A stretch of DNA of 64,000 bases from Paenibacillus sp. CC-CFT747 (lineage in GTDB: Bacteria > Bacillota > Bacilli > Paenibacillales > NBRC-103111). Below, piece by piece: positions 1 to 8,857 of the stretch (the stretch's first letter is position 1; each line of letters begins with the position of its first letter). The notes below the pieces were generated by a model that saw only the letters and a list, made by a program, of their open reading frames with translations, searched no databases and was not told where the DNA came from. A program made the translations under genes and the position numbers. The DNA is taken from the NCBI GenBank assembly GCA_030323305.1, contig CP106741.1, positions 5,999,501 through 6,063,500 on the forward strand, given 5' to 3'.

Positions 1-439
1 CGGGATGTTCCACCGAAAAGATAAAGACACCATTAGCTTTCAAATAGTGATAGACCTTGTTGCAAATCAAATCAAAAGACTCCAAATAATGAAAAGCCAA
101 TGAGCTGAGTACAATGTCAAATTGTCCTTCTGGGAAATGAATGTCTTCAATCGGCTTATGGATATACGAAATGGCTGGATCGTCTGTCCTTTCTCGAGCC
201 TTTTGAAGCATTCTCTCCGAGATGTCTACGCCGACCACTGAGCTGGCCTGCCGCTCCCTTGCATAACGGCAATGCCATCCAAATCCGCACCCCAAATCCA
301 GCACGCTCCTATTTCTGAAGTCCGGTAATAGGGATTGAAATACAGGCCATTCCCCTGCAGCCTCTAACCCTCTTACGGAACGCGGCATCTTTTCATACGC
401 CGAATAAAAATTTTCGTCATCATACTTGTTTTGTTTCAT
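1..439 (-). CDS. Class I SAM-dependent methyltransferase, 3' end cut by window
   Basis: The gene runs leftward from an ATG at 439 and leaves the window at position 1, so only about the first 146 residues are visible. Residues near 45-52 read LDLGCGFGWH, the glycine-rich SAM-binding motif I, followed by an acidic VGVDISERML strand and a DIVLSSLAFHYL segment typical of Methyltransf_11/25 proteins. An AGGAGGTG ribosome binding site lies just upstream of the start (about 445-452). The substrate cannot be told from this fragment; small molecules are usual for such stand-alone enzymes. No frameshift is seen in the visible part. Confidence 0.85.
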   Translation of the reverse strand, partial: MKQNKYDDENFYSAYEKMPRSVRGLEAAGEWPVFQSLLPDFRNRSVLDLGCGFGWHCRYARERQASSVVGVDISERMLQKARERTDDPAISYIHKPIEDIHFPEGQFDIVLSSLAFHYLESFDLICNKVYHYLKANGVFIFSVEHP

Positions 440-615
440 ATTACACACCTCCTGGCTCATCTTCCATCCTATATTTTAATAAAGCATCAAGAAATTTTTC
501 CAGTTGAAACACTACTATAACCAAAGTCAACCCCATCCTGTTAATGGTTAATTCTAATAAGGATAACGCTTTTGAGAAATACTCATTAGGGATAATCCAG
601 GAGGTGAACTTCAAG

Positions 616-705
616 ATGAGCACCAAAACCAAGCCCGATAAAAACAACCCGAAGAGCAGCCCGTCACGCTCTAACGACCCGGACGATCAAGGAAAGAAGA
701 GCTAG
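616..705 (+). CDS. Small hydrophilic 29-residue protein, hypothetical
   Basis: An ATG at 616 follows a strong AGGAGGTG ribosome binding site (599-606) with good spacing and opens a 29-codon frame ending in TAG. The product is almost entirely K, S, P, N and D, has no hydrophobic segment and is likely unstructured. The size and composition are reminiscent of minor small acid-soluble spore proteins of Bacillales, but I cannot match it to a named family. The ribosome binding site is the main argument that it is real. It lies between the methyltransferase and the ileS terminator. Confidence 0.45.
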   Translation: MSTKTKPDKNNPKSSPSRSNDPDDQGKKS

Positions 706-758
706 AATTCGAAGCAAAGCTGACATGCCCACTCAACTATTAGGAAAACGTAAGGAAA

Positions 759-793
759 AAAGGAACTTCAAAATCTATTGAAGTTCCTTTTAG
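759..793 (-). terminator. Intrinsic terminator after ileS (bidirectional)
   Basis: A near-perfect hairpin with arms AGGAACTTCAA and TTGAAGTTCCT is flanked by an A-run on the left and a T-run on the right. It follows the ileS stop on the minus strand and could also stop transcription of the small plus-strand ORF. Confidence 0.8.
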
Positions 794-815
794 AAAGCTT
801 AACTCCTTATTATGC

Positions 816-3800
816 TTACTCTAGATCAATGAGCATTCGGACAATATTGTCTTCGATCGAAACGGCTTCCATGCCTGCTTTATTCTCGTAGGCGATACTC
901 GTAAGCAACACGTTCTCATACAGCACATTCTCGAACCGCTGCATGGCTTCTTTCGTCTTGCTGTCGACATCTAGGAAAAGATTCACCCGCTTCTCGATCG
1001 GCAGATCCAGTTTTTTACGGTAGTCCTGAATGGCGCGTATGACCTCACGTACAACTCCTTCCTGCCGCAATTCCTCCGAAATTACCGTATTCAATGCAAC
1101 GGTCACTTGGTGACCGGCCGCTGAAGCGAACCCTTTCTTTGCCTGTTTTTCTATAAGCAGCTCGTCAAGGGTTAGATGAAAGTCTTCTTCATCCATGGTG
1201 ATGTCGAAATAACCGTTATCGACTATTTGATTGGTAACGTGAGAGGTTAGCTCCTTCAAATGTTGTTGAAGAGGGGCAACAAATTTACCATACTTTTTAC
1301 CAGCCGCTTTGAGGTTCAATTTGAGCCTGTACTCGACAAACCCCTTATCGCTCTTTTCCATCCGTATTTCTTTAACGTTTATTTCATCCTTGATGATGGT
1401 TTCGAATGGTCCCAGGTTGAATTCGCGGTTTAGCGAGATAACCAATTCGGACAGGGGCTGCCGGGTTTTGATCCCGGTTTCGTTACGTATGCTTCGGGCC
1501 AGTTCGACTATGTGCCTCGCCGTTTCCATGTCATTTTCCAATGCTTCGTCTATCGCGGATTCATCCGCCTTGGGGTAATCCGTAAGATGAACGCTTCCCG
1601 CGCCATCCAGGTTCAAGTAAATATCTTCGGCAAGGAATGGAGCATAGGGTGCGATCATCCTTGCAAGAGTCAACAACACTTCACACAGGGTCTGATAAGC
1701 GGATAATTTATCTCCTGACATCTCACTGCCCCAGAAACGATCACGCGAGCGGCGGATGTACCAGTTGCTGAGCTCGTCGATAAAGGCTTCGATTTCTTTA
1801 GCCGGGTTCAGGAAATCATTCGCTTCTAGTCCTTTTGTAACTTTTTGAAGCGTACTGTACAGCCGGGACAATATCCAACGATCCAATAGGTTCCTGGCGG
1901 CTTGCTTCGGATACTTTTCCGGCTCATATTGATCGATCGCCGCGTACAAGGCAAAGAAAGCGTGCACGTTGACCAGCGTATCGACTACTTTCGATTTGGC
2001 TTCGGCCACGATTTGTTTCGAGAAACGTTTACTGTTCCATGGCGCGCTGTCGGACAGCAAGGCCCACCGAAACGCATCTGTCCCATACTCCTCGATGATC
2101 TCCCAAGGGTCGATTACATTGCCTTTGCTCTTGGACATCTTTTGTCCGTTTTCATCCAGTACATGCCCGGTTGAGAGGACGGCTTTATACGGTGTTTTAC
2201 CGTTATAAAGGGTGGATACGGCCAACAGGCTGAAGAACCAGCCTCTCGTTTGGTCAATGCCTTCGCAAATGATATCGGCGGGGTACTGTTCTTTAAAAGC
2301 TTCTCTCCTCCGAAGGGATGGTGGTATTGGGCAAAAGGCATGGAGCCGCTGTCAAACCAGACATCCACCACCTCCGGTGTTCTTTGCATCTTACCGCCGC
2401 AAGAGCAGCGCAGGTAGACTTCATCCACGTAAGGTTTATGCAGCTCCAAGTTGTCTGCAATCGGCTGTACGGATCGATCCCGGAGATCCTGATGACCACA
2501 AGGCGCATACTCGGCCCCGCAATCCTGGCAGACCCACACATTAAGCGGCGTTCCCCAATAACGGTTCCGGCTGATGTTCCAATCGACAAGCTCCTCCAGG
2601 AAATGGCCAAACCGTCCTTCCTGAAGATGAGAGGGATACCACTTAATCGTTTTGTTATTTTCGATAAGCTGTTCTTTAACGGCGGTTGTCCTGATAAACC
2701 AGCTATCGGTTGCATAATAAAGTAACGGAGATTTGCATCGCCAACAAAAAGGATAGCTGTGTTCGTAACGCTCCTTGGCGAACAGCAGACCTCTCTCGGA
2801 CAGGCTTTTGACAATGTCAACGTCACAATCTTTAACCAAACGTCCCGCGTAATCCGTAATGAGATCGGTATAACGCCCGGCCTGGTTAACCACATTCACA
2901 AAATCGAGCTGGTGCTGCATGGTGGTACGGTAGTCGTCCTCCCCGTGGGCCGGGGCAAGATGAACGATTCCCGTCCCGCTCGTGTCGCTGACATAATCGG
3001 CATCCACGACGATATGTCCTTTTTTCACTTGGATATAAGGGAAAGGCGGCTCATAAGGAACGCCGACGAATTCCGAACCTTTTTGCTTGGACAAGATGTC
3101 GTAATCGTCCTTAAAGACCTTCTCCGCCAGTTTTTCCGCGACAATGTAGACTTCCCCATTCTTTTTGACCTTAACGTATTCCAGGTTTGGGTTTACCGCC
3201 AAAGCAACATTCGCCGGAAGCGTCCAAGGCGTTGTGGTCCAGGCAAGAAACGTTTCGTTGTTCCGTTTGCTTCGGAATTTGACGGTAGCACTCAAATCCT
3301 TAACATCCTCATACCCCTGTGCGACTTCATGGGAGCTGAGCGTGGTTTGACAGTCCGGGCAATAAGGGCTCACCCGATGCCCTTTATAGAGCAGTCCCTT
3401 GTTATGAATGACGGACAAAAGGTTCCATACGCTCTCGATATAATCGTTCGTCAGGGTGATGTACGGATCATCCATGTCGGTCCAGTAAGCGATCGCTTCC
3501 GTTAATTCCCGCCACTGCTTTTCGTACTCAAATACACTGTTCTTGCATTGTTCAACGAATTCAGCAATCCCGTATTCTTCAATCTCTTTCTTGCCGGAGA
3601 TTCCCAGTTGTTTCTCGACGCCCAGTTCGACAGGGAGACCGTGGGTATCCCACCCCGCTTTGCGGATGACCCGATAACCGGACATCGTTTTGTAGCGGCA
3701 GATGAAGTCCTTAATGACCCTTCCGAGCACGTGACCGATATGCGGTTTTCCATTTGCCGTAGGAGGTCCTTCATAAAAAACAAAGTTCGGTCTACCCTCG

Positions 3801-3901
3801 CGGTTTTCAATCGATTTGCTGAACGTGCCGCCTTGTTTCCACTGTCCGAGAACCCGCAGCTCCCGGGTTCTCGCTTTTTCTTTCCCATCAACTTTTCTCA
3901 T
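816..3901 (-). CDS. ileS: Isoleucyl-tRNA synthetase (frameshift near 2295-2298)
   Basis: Cytoplasmic class Ia synthetase that charges tRNA-Ile. The first frame starts at ATG 3901 (AAAGGGTTGG upstream) and carries PHIGH near residue 50, the editing-domain region and CRW/CxxC zinc-like segments. The second frame holds MSKSKGN (KMSKS loop) and the anticodon-binding C-terminus. Sequence style (FVFYEGPPTANGKPHIGH, RKAGWDTHGLPVE) is that of the longer type-2 IleRS, here with a canonical HIGH motif. The two frames meet at a coding-strand T run (AAGCTTTTAAAG); one extra T restores HHPFGGEKLFKEQYP and a 1028-residue enzyme, the normal length. A sequencing error is likely. A T-box leader precedes the gene. 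A second ileS elsewhere is possible. Confidence 0.9.
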
Positions 3902-3943
3902 TTGTCCAACCCTTTCTATATCTTGTTGGTTGACGAAAAAAAC

Positions 3944-4236
3944 AAAAAAATCCCGTCCCGAAAGGGACGAGATTTTACCTCGCGATACCACCCTGGTTCC
4001 GTAATGATCATCAAGCAAATAATCACACGGCAGCTCATCCTGCGTACCATCATACGCGTCCTTTGTAACGGCAGGATCCCGGGTCAGCTTACCTATACCA
4101 CTTCAGCTTTCCTTCTCGGAGAGGATTTTCAGCTAATTCTTGAACATTGGCTTTCAGCACAAGGCCAACTCTCTGGGGAACAACGGATTAGCGTACTCGT
4201 TCTCGTCAATGAATTTAAATATGGGTATTTAGTTGT
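3944..4236 (-). promoter_or_regulatory. T-box riboswitch leader of ileS, Ile specifier
   Basis: The leader contains the T-box core AGGGTGGTATCGCG (RNA strand; plus 3981-3994), followed by a terminator hairpin CTCGTCCC/GGGACGGG with a T-run (3944-3976). Upstream stem I has the typical GTGCTGAAAGCC apical region and, on its 3' side, GAAAATCCTC where ATC (plus 4124-4126) is the likely specifier triplet for isoleucine. Uncharged tRNA-Ile would pair with the specifier and the T-box bulge, favouring the antiterminator and transcription of ileS. The specifier assignment rests on reading the stem by eye. Confidence 0.9.
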
Positions 4237-4240
4237 TTTA

Positions 4241-4269
4241 TTTTTACACTACTTTCTATAGAATGTCAA
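4241..4269 (-). promoter_or_regulatory. Sigma-A promoter for the ileS leader
   Basis: On the minus strand a perfect -35 TTGACA (plus 4264-4269) is followed after 17 bases by TAAAAA (plus 4241-4246), a weak -10. Transcription would start at the 5' edge of the T-box leader. Confidence 0.55.
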
Positions 4270-4291
4270 CTTGCACGTCCTGCGTGTCCCC

Positions 4292-5155
4292 TTATAAGGC
4301 GAATTCAACAAAGGCAGGGCTTCTGAGCATTCCACTTCGGGTCCAATTCCGGATTTTGACCTTCGCCCGAATCCGAGGATCCAGGTGAACGAAATGGTTA
4401 TCCTCCCCGATCACAAGGTGTTTACAGACCCCATAAAATGCTCTCTTCTGCTCCGGCGTGACGCCAAGCTCAATGACGCCTGCCGTCCGCATCTGGCCAT
4501 CGGCCGTTGGAACGGCAGCGAGCCAGCCGAATTCCTTCCTTCGATAGCCCGCTATGTAAACGTCTGCGTACTGCCAATTGATAACCTTTACCCACTGGTC
4601 GCTGCGCTTGCTCACGTAGATGCTGTCCTTGCGCTTGGCGACGATGCCTTCCATGTTTCGTTCTTGGATCAGCCGGAACAGTTCGGTGCCGCGGCCATCG
4701 ACAACCATGCTTTTGCTGAAGTAATGGTTGTCCTCAAGCACTTCGTTCAAGATGACTTTGCGCTCCGCCAGCGGCATCCGGCGTAGGTCCCGGCCATTAT
4801 GGCTTAGGATATCGAAGGCCACAAAATGGACGGGCTGGGTCTTGTATGCGTATTGAATCTTTGTTTGCTTGGTCGTTCGGAATCGTTCCATAACCGACTC
4901 CAAGCAGATTTCACCGGTATCCGGATCGATGCAGGCGACCTCTCCGTCCAAGATCACATCGTCATTCGTTGGAACGCGCAGCAGTTCGGGGTACTGGCGG
5001 GTGCATTCATTTTGGTACCGGGTGTACAGCTTGGTCTGGCCGTTGCGATGCGAAAGGATCAAGCGGTGGCCGTCGATCTTCGGTTCAAATAGGTAACGAT
5101 CATCGTTGAAGGGCTGATCGCCTGTTTCAAGCAACATCGGAGAAATAAAGCTCAT
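4292..5155 (-). CDS. ATP-dependent DNA ligase, small LigD-like catalytic type
   Basis: A 287-residue ligase that would seal nicks by an enzyme-AMP intermediate. Motif I is EPKIDGHRL with the catalytic lysine at residue 26; motif III FVAFDIL, motif IV EGIVAKR and motif V QWVKVINW follow in order, and an OB-fold-like tail of about 90 residues completes the protein. There is no polymerase, nuclease or BRCT domain, so this resembles the stand-alone ligases of Bacillales that act in NHEJ-like or spore DNA repair. A Ku gene is not in view. The start has GAGGTG upstream. The frame is intact. Confidence 0.88.
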   Translation of the reverse strand: MSFISPMLLETGDQPFNDDRYLFEPKIDGHRLILSHRNGQTKLYTRYQNECTRQYPELLRVPTNDDVILDGEVACIDPDTGEICLESVMERFRTTKQTKIQYAYKTQPVHFVAFDILSHNGRDLRRMPLAERKVILNEVLEDNHYFSKSMVVDGRGTELFRLIQERNMEGIVAKRKDSIYVSKRSDQWVKVINWQYADVYIAGYRRKEFGWLAAVPTADGQMRTAGVIELGVTPEQKRAFYGVCKHLVIGEDNHFVHLDPRIRAKVKIRNWTRSGMLRSPAFVEFAL

Positions 5156-5275
5156 CCCAACACCTCTTCCTTCTCCGATTGTAGCAAGAACTATTTAACG
5201 TTTAACTATGAGAATGTTGGATAAGGCGCATAAGATTTCCACATAATACGGGAAACCAAATGGAGGTGGGTTTTC

Positions 5276-5494
5276 ATGGCAAGAAGACAGGGAGCAGGCA
5301 ATAACCAAATCGTGATTCCTCAAGCTGCTCAAGGACTCGAACAGTTGAAATACGAAGTGGCTAAGGAACTCGGTATTGATATTCCGGCCGATGGCTATTA
5401 TGGCTTCATGGCTACACGTGACACCGGTGCGATCGGCGGACACATGGTTCGCCGCTTGGTTCAGATGGCCGAACAAACGCTATCTCAACGTTAA
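5276..5494 (+). CDS. Alpha/beta-type small acid-soluble spore protein
   Basis: A 72-residue DNA-binding protein that coats spore DNA and is degraded at germination. The segment LKYEVAKELG contains the germination-protease recognition region (cleavage after E), and GYYGFMATRDTGAIGGHMVRRLV is the conserved DNA-contact region, abbreviated here as GxxGxxxTRDTGAIGGxMV. The start follows TGGAGGTG. In vivo it should be made in the forespore under sigma-G; the upstream region was not resolved into a clear sigma-G promoter. It shows that the organism is a spore former. Confidence 0.95.
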   Translation: MARRQGAGNNQIVIPQAAQGLEQLKYEVAKELGIDIPADGYYGFMATRDTGAIGGHMVRRLVQMAEQTLSQR

Positions 5495-5511
5495 CTTTGT
5501 TCGGCATTTGA

Positions 5512-5537
5512 GGCGCGAAAAGGTTCGCGCCTTTTAT
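5512..5537 (+). terminator. Intrinsic terminator of the spore protein gene
   Basis: Arms GGCGCGAA and TTCGCGCC with a four-base loop, followed by CTTTTAT. Confidence 0.85.
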
Positions 5538-5578
5538 CATGCTGTTTAGGGTGCTCTCATATAGTCGGTTGCAGATGA

Positions 5579-6057
5579 AAGTCGAATATCGAGCATTATT
5601 TATCGGACGTTACTCCAGAGCAGTACTATTACGGAAGAAATCATTTTCCCTATCCTGCTATATCCGAGCAATCGTTCAAGCTTTCAGTAGGCGGGGAGAT
5701 TCTGAGGCCGCTGGTTTTCTCTTACCAAGACTTACTCCGTTTACCGTCCAAAGAGATCATGGTTGTTTTGGAATGCTCCGGAAACAATAGAAGACATTTT
5801 GCTCCGAAGGTTTTTGGTGAACAGTGGGAAGGCGGTGCCATGAGCCAGGGCGTCTGGAAAACGGGAAACCGATCCCCTACAAGCAAGGGTATCCGCTTCG
5901 GCTAATTGTTCCTCAGTGGTATGCGATGGTCTCCGTCAAATGGCTCAGAAGCTTAACGGTAATCCGCACTCCTTTCAACGGGCCTTTTCAAGATATCGAT
6001 TACATGTACTATCCAGAAAAAGACCCGAAGCATGGTCTTGGTCTTGTTAACGTTTAG
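5579..6057 (+). pseudogene. Remnant of a sulfite-oxidase-family molybdopterin enzyme
   Basis: Read from 5579 the frame gives SNIEHYLSDVTPEQYYYGRN, then HFPYPAISEQSFKLSVGG, VVLECSGNNRR and QWEGGAMSQGVW, all hallmarks of COG2041 sulfite oxidase/YedY-like enzymes (the ECSGNNR cysteine binds molybdenum). It stops at 5904. A second frame from about 5855 to 6057 continues ENGKPIPYKQGYPLRLIVPQ, WYAMVSVKWLR and FQDIDYMYYPEKD. Roughly 60 residues between GAMSQGVW and NGKPIPY are missing together with the reading frame, an in-frame TGA lies upstream of the first piece and no start is evident, and the C-terminal dimer domain is absent. It is therefore a true gene remnant and not only a base-call error. 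Confidence 0.85.
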
Positions 6058-6563
6058 TACCAGAATGTAGGATATTTCCGATGGCGGCTGGCGTTATTCA
6101 CCAGAAGAGCAAGGATAACCACGAGGACGGAGCCGAGCAGAACCGGGGTAATCAGGAACCACCACCCACTGCCTGCCAGGATCACCACAATCGGATCAGC
6201 ACCTGCCGGCGGATGTGTCGTTTTCGTTAGCATCATGGCAGCGGTCGCGGTACCGACCGCCAGCCCCGTTACCAGAACGCCTGGGCCGAAGCTGTGATAG
6301 AAGATCAGGCCGACAAGAGTGGAAATGAGATGCCCTCCGATAATGTTTCTCGGCTGAGAGAGAGGCGCTTCCCAGACCCCGAACGCCAACACGCAGCTGG
6401 CGCCAAACGGAGCCATAATCCATACGGCCGAGGTCAGGTCGGTCAGGATGGCTAATAACCCGATGGTAAACAGCCCCCCAGGAAGCCCATAAAGGCATTC
6501 CGGGGAAGGACTATCAGAGGGCTTTTTCCCGATCCCTTCATTTTTGAGAAATACGTTTCGCAC
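6054..6563 (-). CDS. HPP-family integral membrane protein
   Basis: A 169-residue protein with about four membrane segments. It contains the family signature THPPAG (about residue 118) and the conserved APFGASCVLAFG and PRNIIGGH stretches. HPP proteins include a plastid and cyanobacterial nitrite transporter, but most members have no known substrate. The likely start is GTG at 6563 with a purine-rich GGGAAGGCGGG upstream. It is the third gene of an apparent operon with the DsrE-like and flavin-barrel genes, and its end overlaps the sulfite oxidase remnant by four bases. A role in nitrogen or sulfur oxyanion handling is only an inference from this context. Confidence 0.85.
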   Translation of the reverse strand: MRNVFLKNEGIGKKPSDSPSPECLYGLPGGLFTIGLLAILTDLTSAVWIMAPFGASCVLAFGVWEAPLSQPRNIIGGHLISTLVGLIFYHSFGPGVLVTGLAVGTATAAMMLTKTTHPPAGADPIVVILAGSGWWFLITPVLLGSVLVVILALLVNNASRHRKYPTFWY

Positions 6564-6578
6564 ATTCCCGCCTTCCCT

Positions 6579-6947
6579 TCAGAGGACAATCGGAAAATAT
6601 CCGTCTTTGATATACTGGGCAAACGGAAGATGTCCCCCTGTCTCCTCATGGCCAACCAACGGCACCCCCGCCTCCTGTATTTCCTTCTCCACATCGTGAA
6701 AGCCCGAGCATGCCCGGCATCCGCCCTTCACAATCCCCGACTTCACAACCTGCTTATACAATCCGTTGAACGGATGCTTGGCCTTACTTAGCTCGTTTGG
6801 CCATTCTGTTCCCGCCCCATCGAAGAGAATATCGACCTCAAAGCCTTGTTCATGCAGCTCCTGCCCGTACAACAAGCCATGCACCGCTTTGCCTACGTCG
6901 TGGGAATTCGCCTGAATAATGATCACAAATTTCGCTGCTACTGCCAT
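6579..6947 (-). CDS. DsrE/DsrF-like small protein
   Basis: A 122-residue cytoplasmic protein of the DsrE-like fold. The N-terminal strand FVIIIQANSHDVGKAVHGLL and the central SGIVKGGCRACSGFH are typical; the two cysteines in GGCRAC are candidates for sulfur relay. It lies 40 bases after the flavin-barrel gene and 15 bases before the HPP gene, so the three are probably cotranscribed. Family members carry persulfide sulfur or act as regulators or chaperones; the exact role here is unknown. Confidence 0.82.
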   Translation of the reverse strand: MAVAAKFVIIIQANSHDVGKAVHGLLYGQELHEQGFEVDILFDGAGTEWPNELSKAKHPFNGLYKQVVKSGIVKGGCRACSGFHDVEKEIQEAGVPLVGHEETGGHLPFAQYIKDGYFPIVL

Positions 6948-6987
6948 TTCTCATACCTCCAATAGGATTATTTAATATCGTTACTTT

Positions 6988-7893
6988 TTAAAGGGGGTTC
7001 GCAGGAGAATACTCGAAAAATTCCCAATGGATGGGGGTGCTATTTTCGATGTGCAGCAAGTCATCCATTTCAAACCGGACGAGCCGCTCCGCCCCCGGGA
7101 ACCGGGCCGCCTCCGTCTTGTCCCAGACGATCTCGGATCGCCCGGTCAGCTGCAGGGAGTGGCCGCCGTCAAAATCGAGAAAGAGAAGCCCCGTGCTCGG
7201 ATTGCTGTAAATATTGCCTAGCGTATTATACATAGAATTACCGAAATAGTCGGGAAAAAGGATCGTCCGGTCGTCCACCACCGTTACAAAACCCGGTGGT
7301 CCCCCACGGTGAGAGGCGTCCATTTTCCCTTCCGGATTGACACTTCCGATAAAGAAGGTATCCGCCTTGCCAATCCACTCCTGATGTTTTGCCTCAAGCA
7401 CCCGGCTGTGAGACGTCGTTCGTTCGGTACGACCATAGCCTCCGTTCGGCTGCAGGGATCGTTTCTGTATGTATTTAGGACAGTTTCCGTATACCTGTTC
7501 GGCGGCTACCATAAGGGTCCGGTCCCCATCCCATTCTCCCTTTCCATTGATTCTCATCCGTATTCTCCGGCTGAAATCAATCGCCAGAAGGCCGATTTCT
7601 GGATTGGCTTTCAAATGGGAAAGGAGGGGATCGCTCTCGGGGAGTCGCGATACGATAGTCAATTCCGTTTCAGACGTGACGTGGAGGAAGCCCGGTTCCC
7701 CAGTCAGAAACGAGCACCATACCTTACCGTCCTTTCCGGTTGTTGAGGCAATAAGAAGAGATTGGGTCCGCAGAAAGGCAGCCGCGCCTTTGAACAGGAT
7801 GGACTGGATGTTCCTGCCGTTCTGTTCCGCGACACTCCGCTCTCCCGCCAAAGCTTGCACAGCCAGCTCGCCGTCATGAAACACATCGTTCAT
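6988..7893 (-). CDS. Pyridoxamine-5'-phosphate-oxidase-family (FMN split-barrel) protein
   Basis: A 301-residue protein with a split-barrel domain in its N-terminal half (FLRTQSLLIASTTGKDGKVW, GLLAIDFSRRIRMRINGKG) and a second, similar half starting near IGSVNPEGKMDASHRGG. Such duplicated flavin-binding barrels are often annotated as PNPOx-family or general-stress FMN proteins. ELTIVSRLPESDPL and CPKYIQKR are characteristic of this subgroup. The start follows AGGAGGTGAAC. It is the first gene of the operon with DsrE and HPP, behind a good sigma-A promoter. The substrate is unknown; it is unlikely to be PdxH itself. Confidence 0.8.
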   Translation of the reverse strand: MNDVFHDGELAVQALAGERSVAEQNGRNIQSILFKGAAAFLRTQSLLIASTTGKDGKVWCSFLTGEPGFLHVTSETELTIVSRLPESDPLLSHLKANPEIGLLAIDFSRRIRMRINGKGEWDGDRTLMVAAEQVYGNCPKYIQKRSLQPNGGYGRTERTTSHSRVLEAKHQEWIGKADTFFIGSVNPEGKMDASHRGGPPGFVTVVDDRTILFPDYFGNSMYNTLGNIYSNPSTGLLFLDFDGGHSLQLTGRSEIVWDKTEAARFPGAERLVRFEMDDLLHIENSTPIHWEFFEYSPANPL

Positions 7894-7908
7894 AGGTTCA
7901 CCTCCTTT

Positions 7909-7982
7909 TTAACCACCTTAACTGGATTAAGAGTATTATAGTTCAATTTTTTTAACCTGTAAATATCAATTTTAGTGGTTAA
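7909..7982 (-). promoter_or_regulatory. Promoter of the flavin-barrel/DsrE/HPP operon with flanking inverted repeat
   Basis: On the minus strand TTTACA (plus 7958-7963), 17 bases, then a perfect TATAAT (plus 7935-7940). The promoter is bracketed by an exact 8-bp inverted repeat: TTAACCAC at 7909-7916 and GTGGTTAA at 7975-7982. The placement, one arm upstream of -35 and one near the transcription start, suggests two half-sites for a repressor, possibly the neighbouring CGNR protein. Confidence 0.65.
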
Positions 7983-8001
7983 TAAAAAAGAGCAGAAAAT
8001 A

Positions 8002-8023
8002 GTCCCAGACCTTGGTCTGAGAC
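8002..8023 (-). terminator. Probable terminator after the CGNR gene
   Basis: Imperfect hairpin GTCTCAGACC/GGTCTGGGAC on the minus strand, followed by TATTTTCTGCTCTTTTTT. Confidence 0.6.
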
Positions 8024-8033
8024 AAGCGATTTT

Positions 8034-8657
8034 CTATGTTTCCTTAGGTTTGCGCCTTTCCAGATACGCCGCTACCTTCATACGGTTGCCGCACGTCTTC
8101 TGGCTGCACCACCGGCGCGTCCCGTTCTTGCTGTTGTCGTAAAAATGAAGAACGCAATCCGGATTCCCGCACTTCCTGACCAATCCAAAATCGACATGGG
8201 CGAGCAAGTCAACGCCCGCCTCAGCCACCGGAATGAGCAAATCGCTCGGGTCCCGTACCTCGACCTGCCGTTCCACGAAGAATCCGCCATCGAGGCGCAG
8301 CAATCTTGTCGTCGTAACCTGATCCTTTAGTATCCGGTTAACATGCTCTGTGGCTTCTACGGATCCTTCCGCTCCCTGTATCGCCTGCTTAACCAACGTT
8401 TGCAAGCTCGTTCGGAGCTCGACGGCATCCGCGACTAGTGTTTTGCTTTCTGCAGGCCCCCATTTTTCCTTCGCGGCATGGATTTGCTCTGTTGTAAAGA
8501 GCTGACTTAGGGATAACCAATTCAAGATATCCTCCCATGTCCCTAGCAGATCCACGAGCTTGCCATCGCTCACGACTTCCGTATTTATAAAGTCCAATGC
8601 TGGATGGTTTCCTATGAAAAAAATGATGGGGCGACTTTCTTGGGCATCCTTCCGCAC
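8034..8657 (-). CDS. ABATE-domain protein with CGNR zinc finger, putative stress regulator
   Basis: A 207-residue protein. The N-terminal ABATE domain includes NHPALDFINTEV. The C-terminus carries CGNPDC then, after 18 residues, CSQKTCGNRMKV, the CGNR zinc-finger signature with four cysteines. Members are predicted transcription regulators of uncharacterised stress genes. The most upstream in-frame start is GTG 8657, since TAA lies two codons before it; the Shine-Dalgarno sequence is weak. A sigma-A promoter lies 23 bases upstream. The gene precedes the flavin-barrel operon on the same strand, a likely target. Confidence 0.85.
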   Translation of the reverse strand: MRKDAQESRPIIFFIGNHPALDFINTEVVSDGKLVDLLGTWEDILNWLSLSQLFTTEQIHAAKEKWGPAESKTLVADAVELRTSLQTLVKQAIQGAEGSVEATEHVNRILKDQVTTTRLLRLDGGFFVERQVEVRDPSDLLIPVAEAGVDLLAHVDFGLVRKCGNPDCVLHFYDNSKNGTRRWCSQKTCGNRMKVAAYLERRKPKET

Positions 8658-8679
8658 TCCTTACCGCCTGTTTGCCCTC

Positions 8680-8709
8680 ATTATAGCTCTATCTCTCTCG
8701 TTTATTCAA
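8680..8709 (-). promoter_or_regulatory. Sigma-A promoter of the CGNR gene
   Basis: TTGAAT (plus 8704-8709), 18-base spacer, TATAAT (plus 8680-8685) on the minus strand; it predicts a very short leader before GTG 8657. Confidence 0.7.
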
Positions 8710-8857
8710 ACGACGGAGATTCTTGGAGCCGCTCATCGAGAGCGGTCTTCTTCTCTGCCTTATTTTTTGAACGTCTCTTCGACGAATGCATTGCCAATTG
8801 ATTAGCTTTAACCACTGGTTGCTGCGTTGCTGGCGTCACCCGAATTGGAAACATGGA

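Noticed and set aside
441..647. A 68-codon minus-strand ORF with a hydrophobic N-terminus
   Set aside because: Its end runs through the ribosome binding site of the methyltransferase gene, it has no ribosome binding site of its own, and it overlaps the better supported plus-strand 29-codon ORF.
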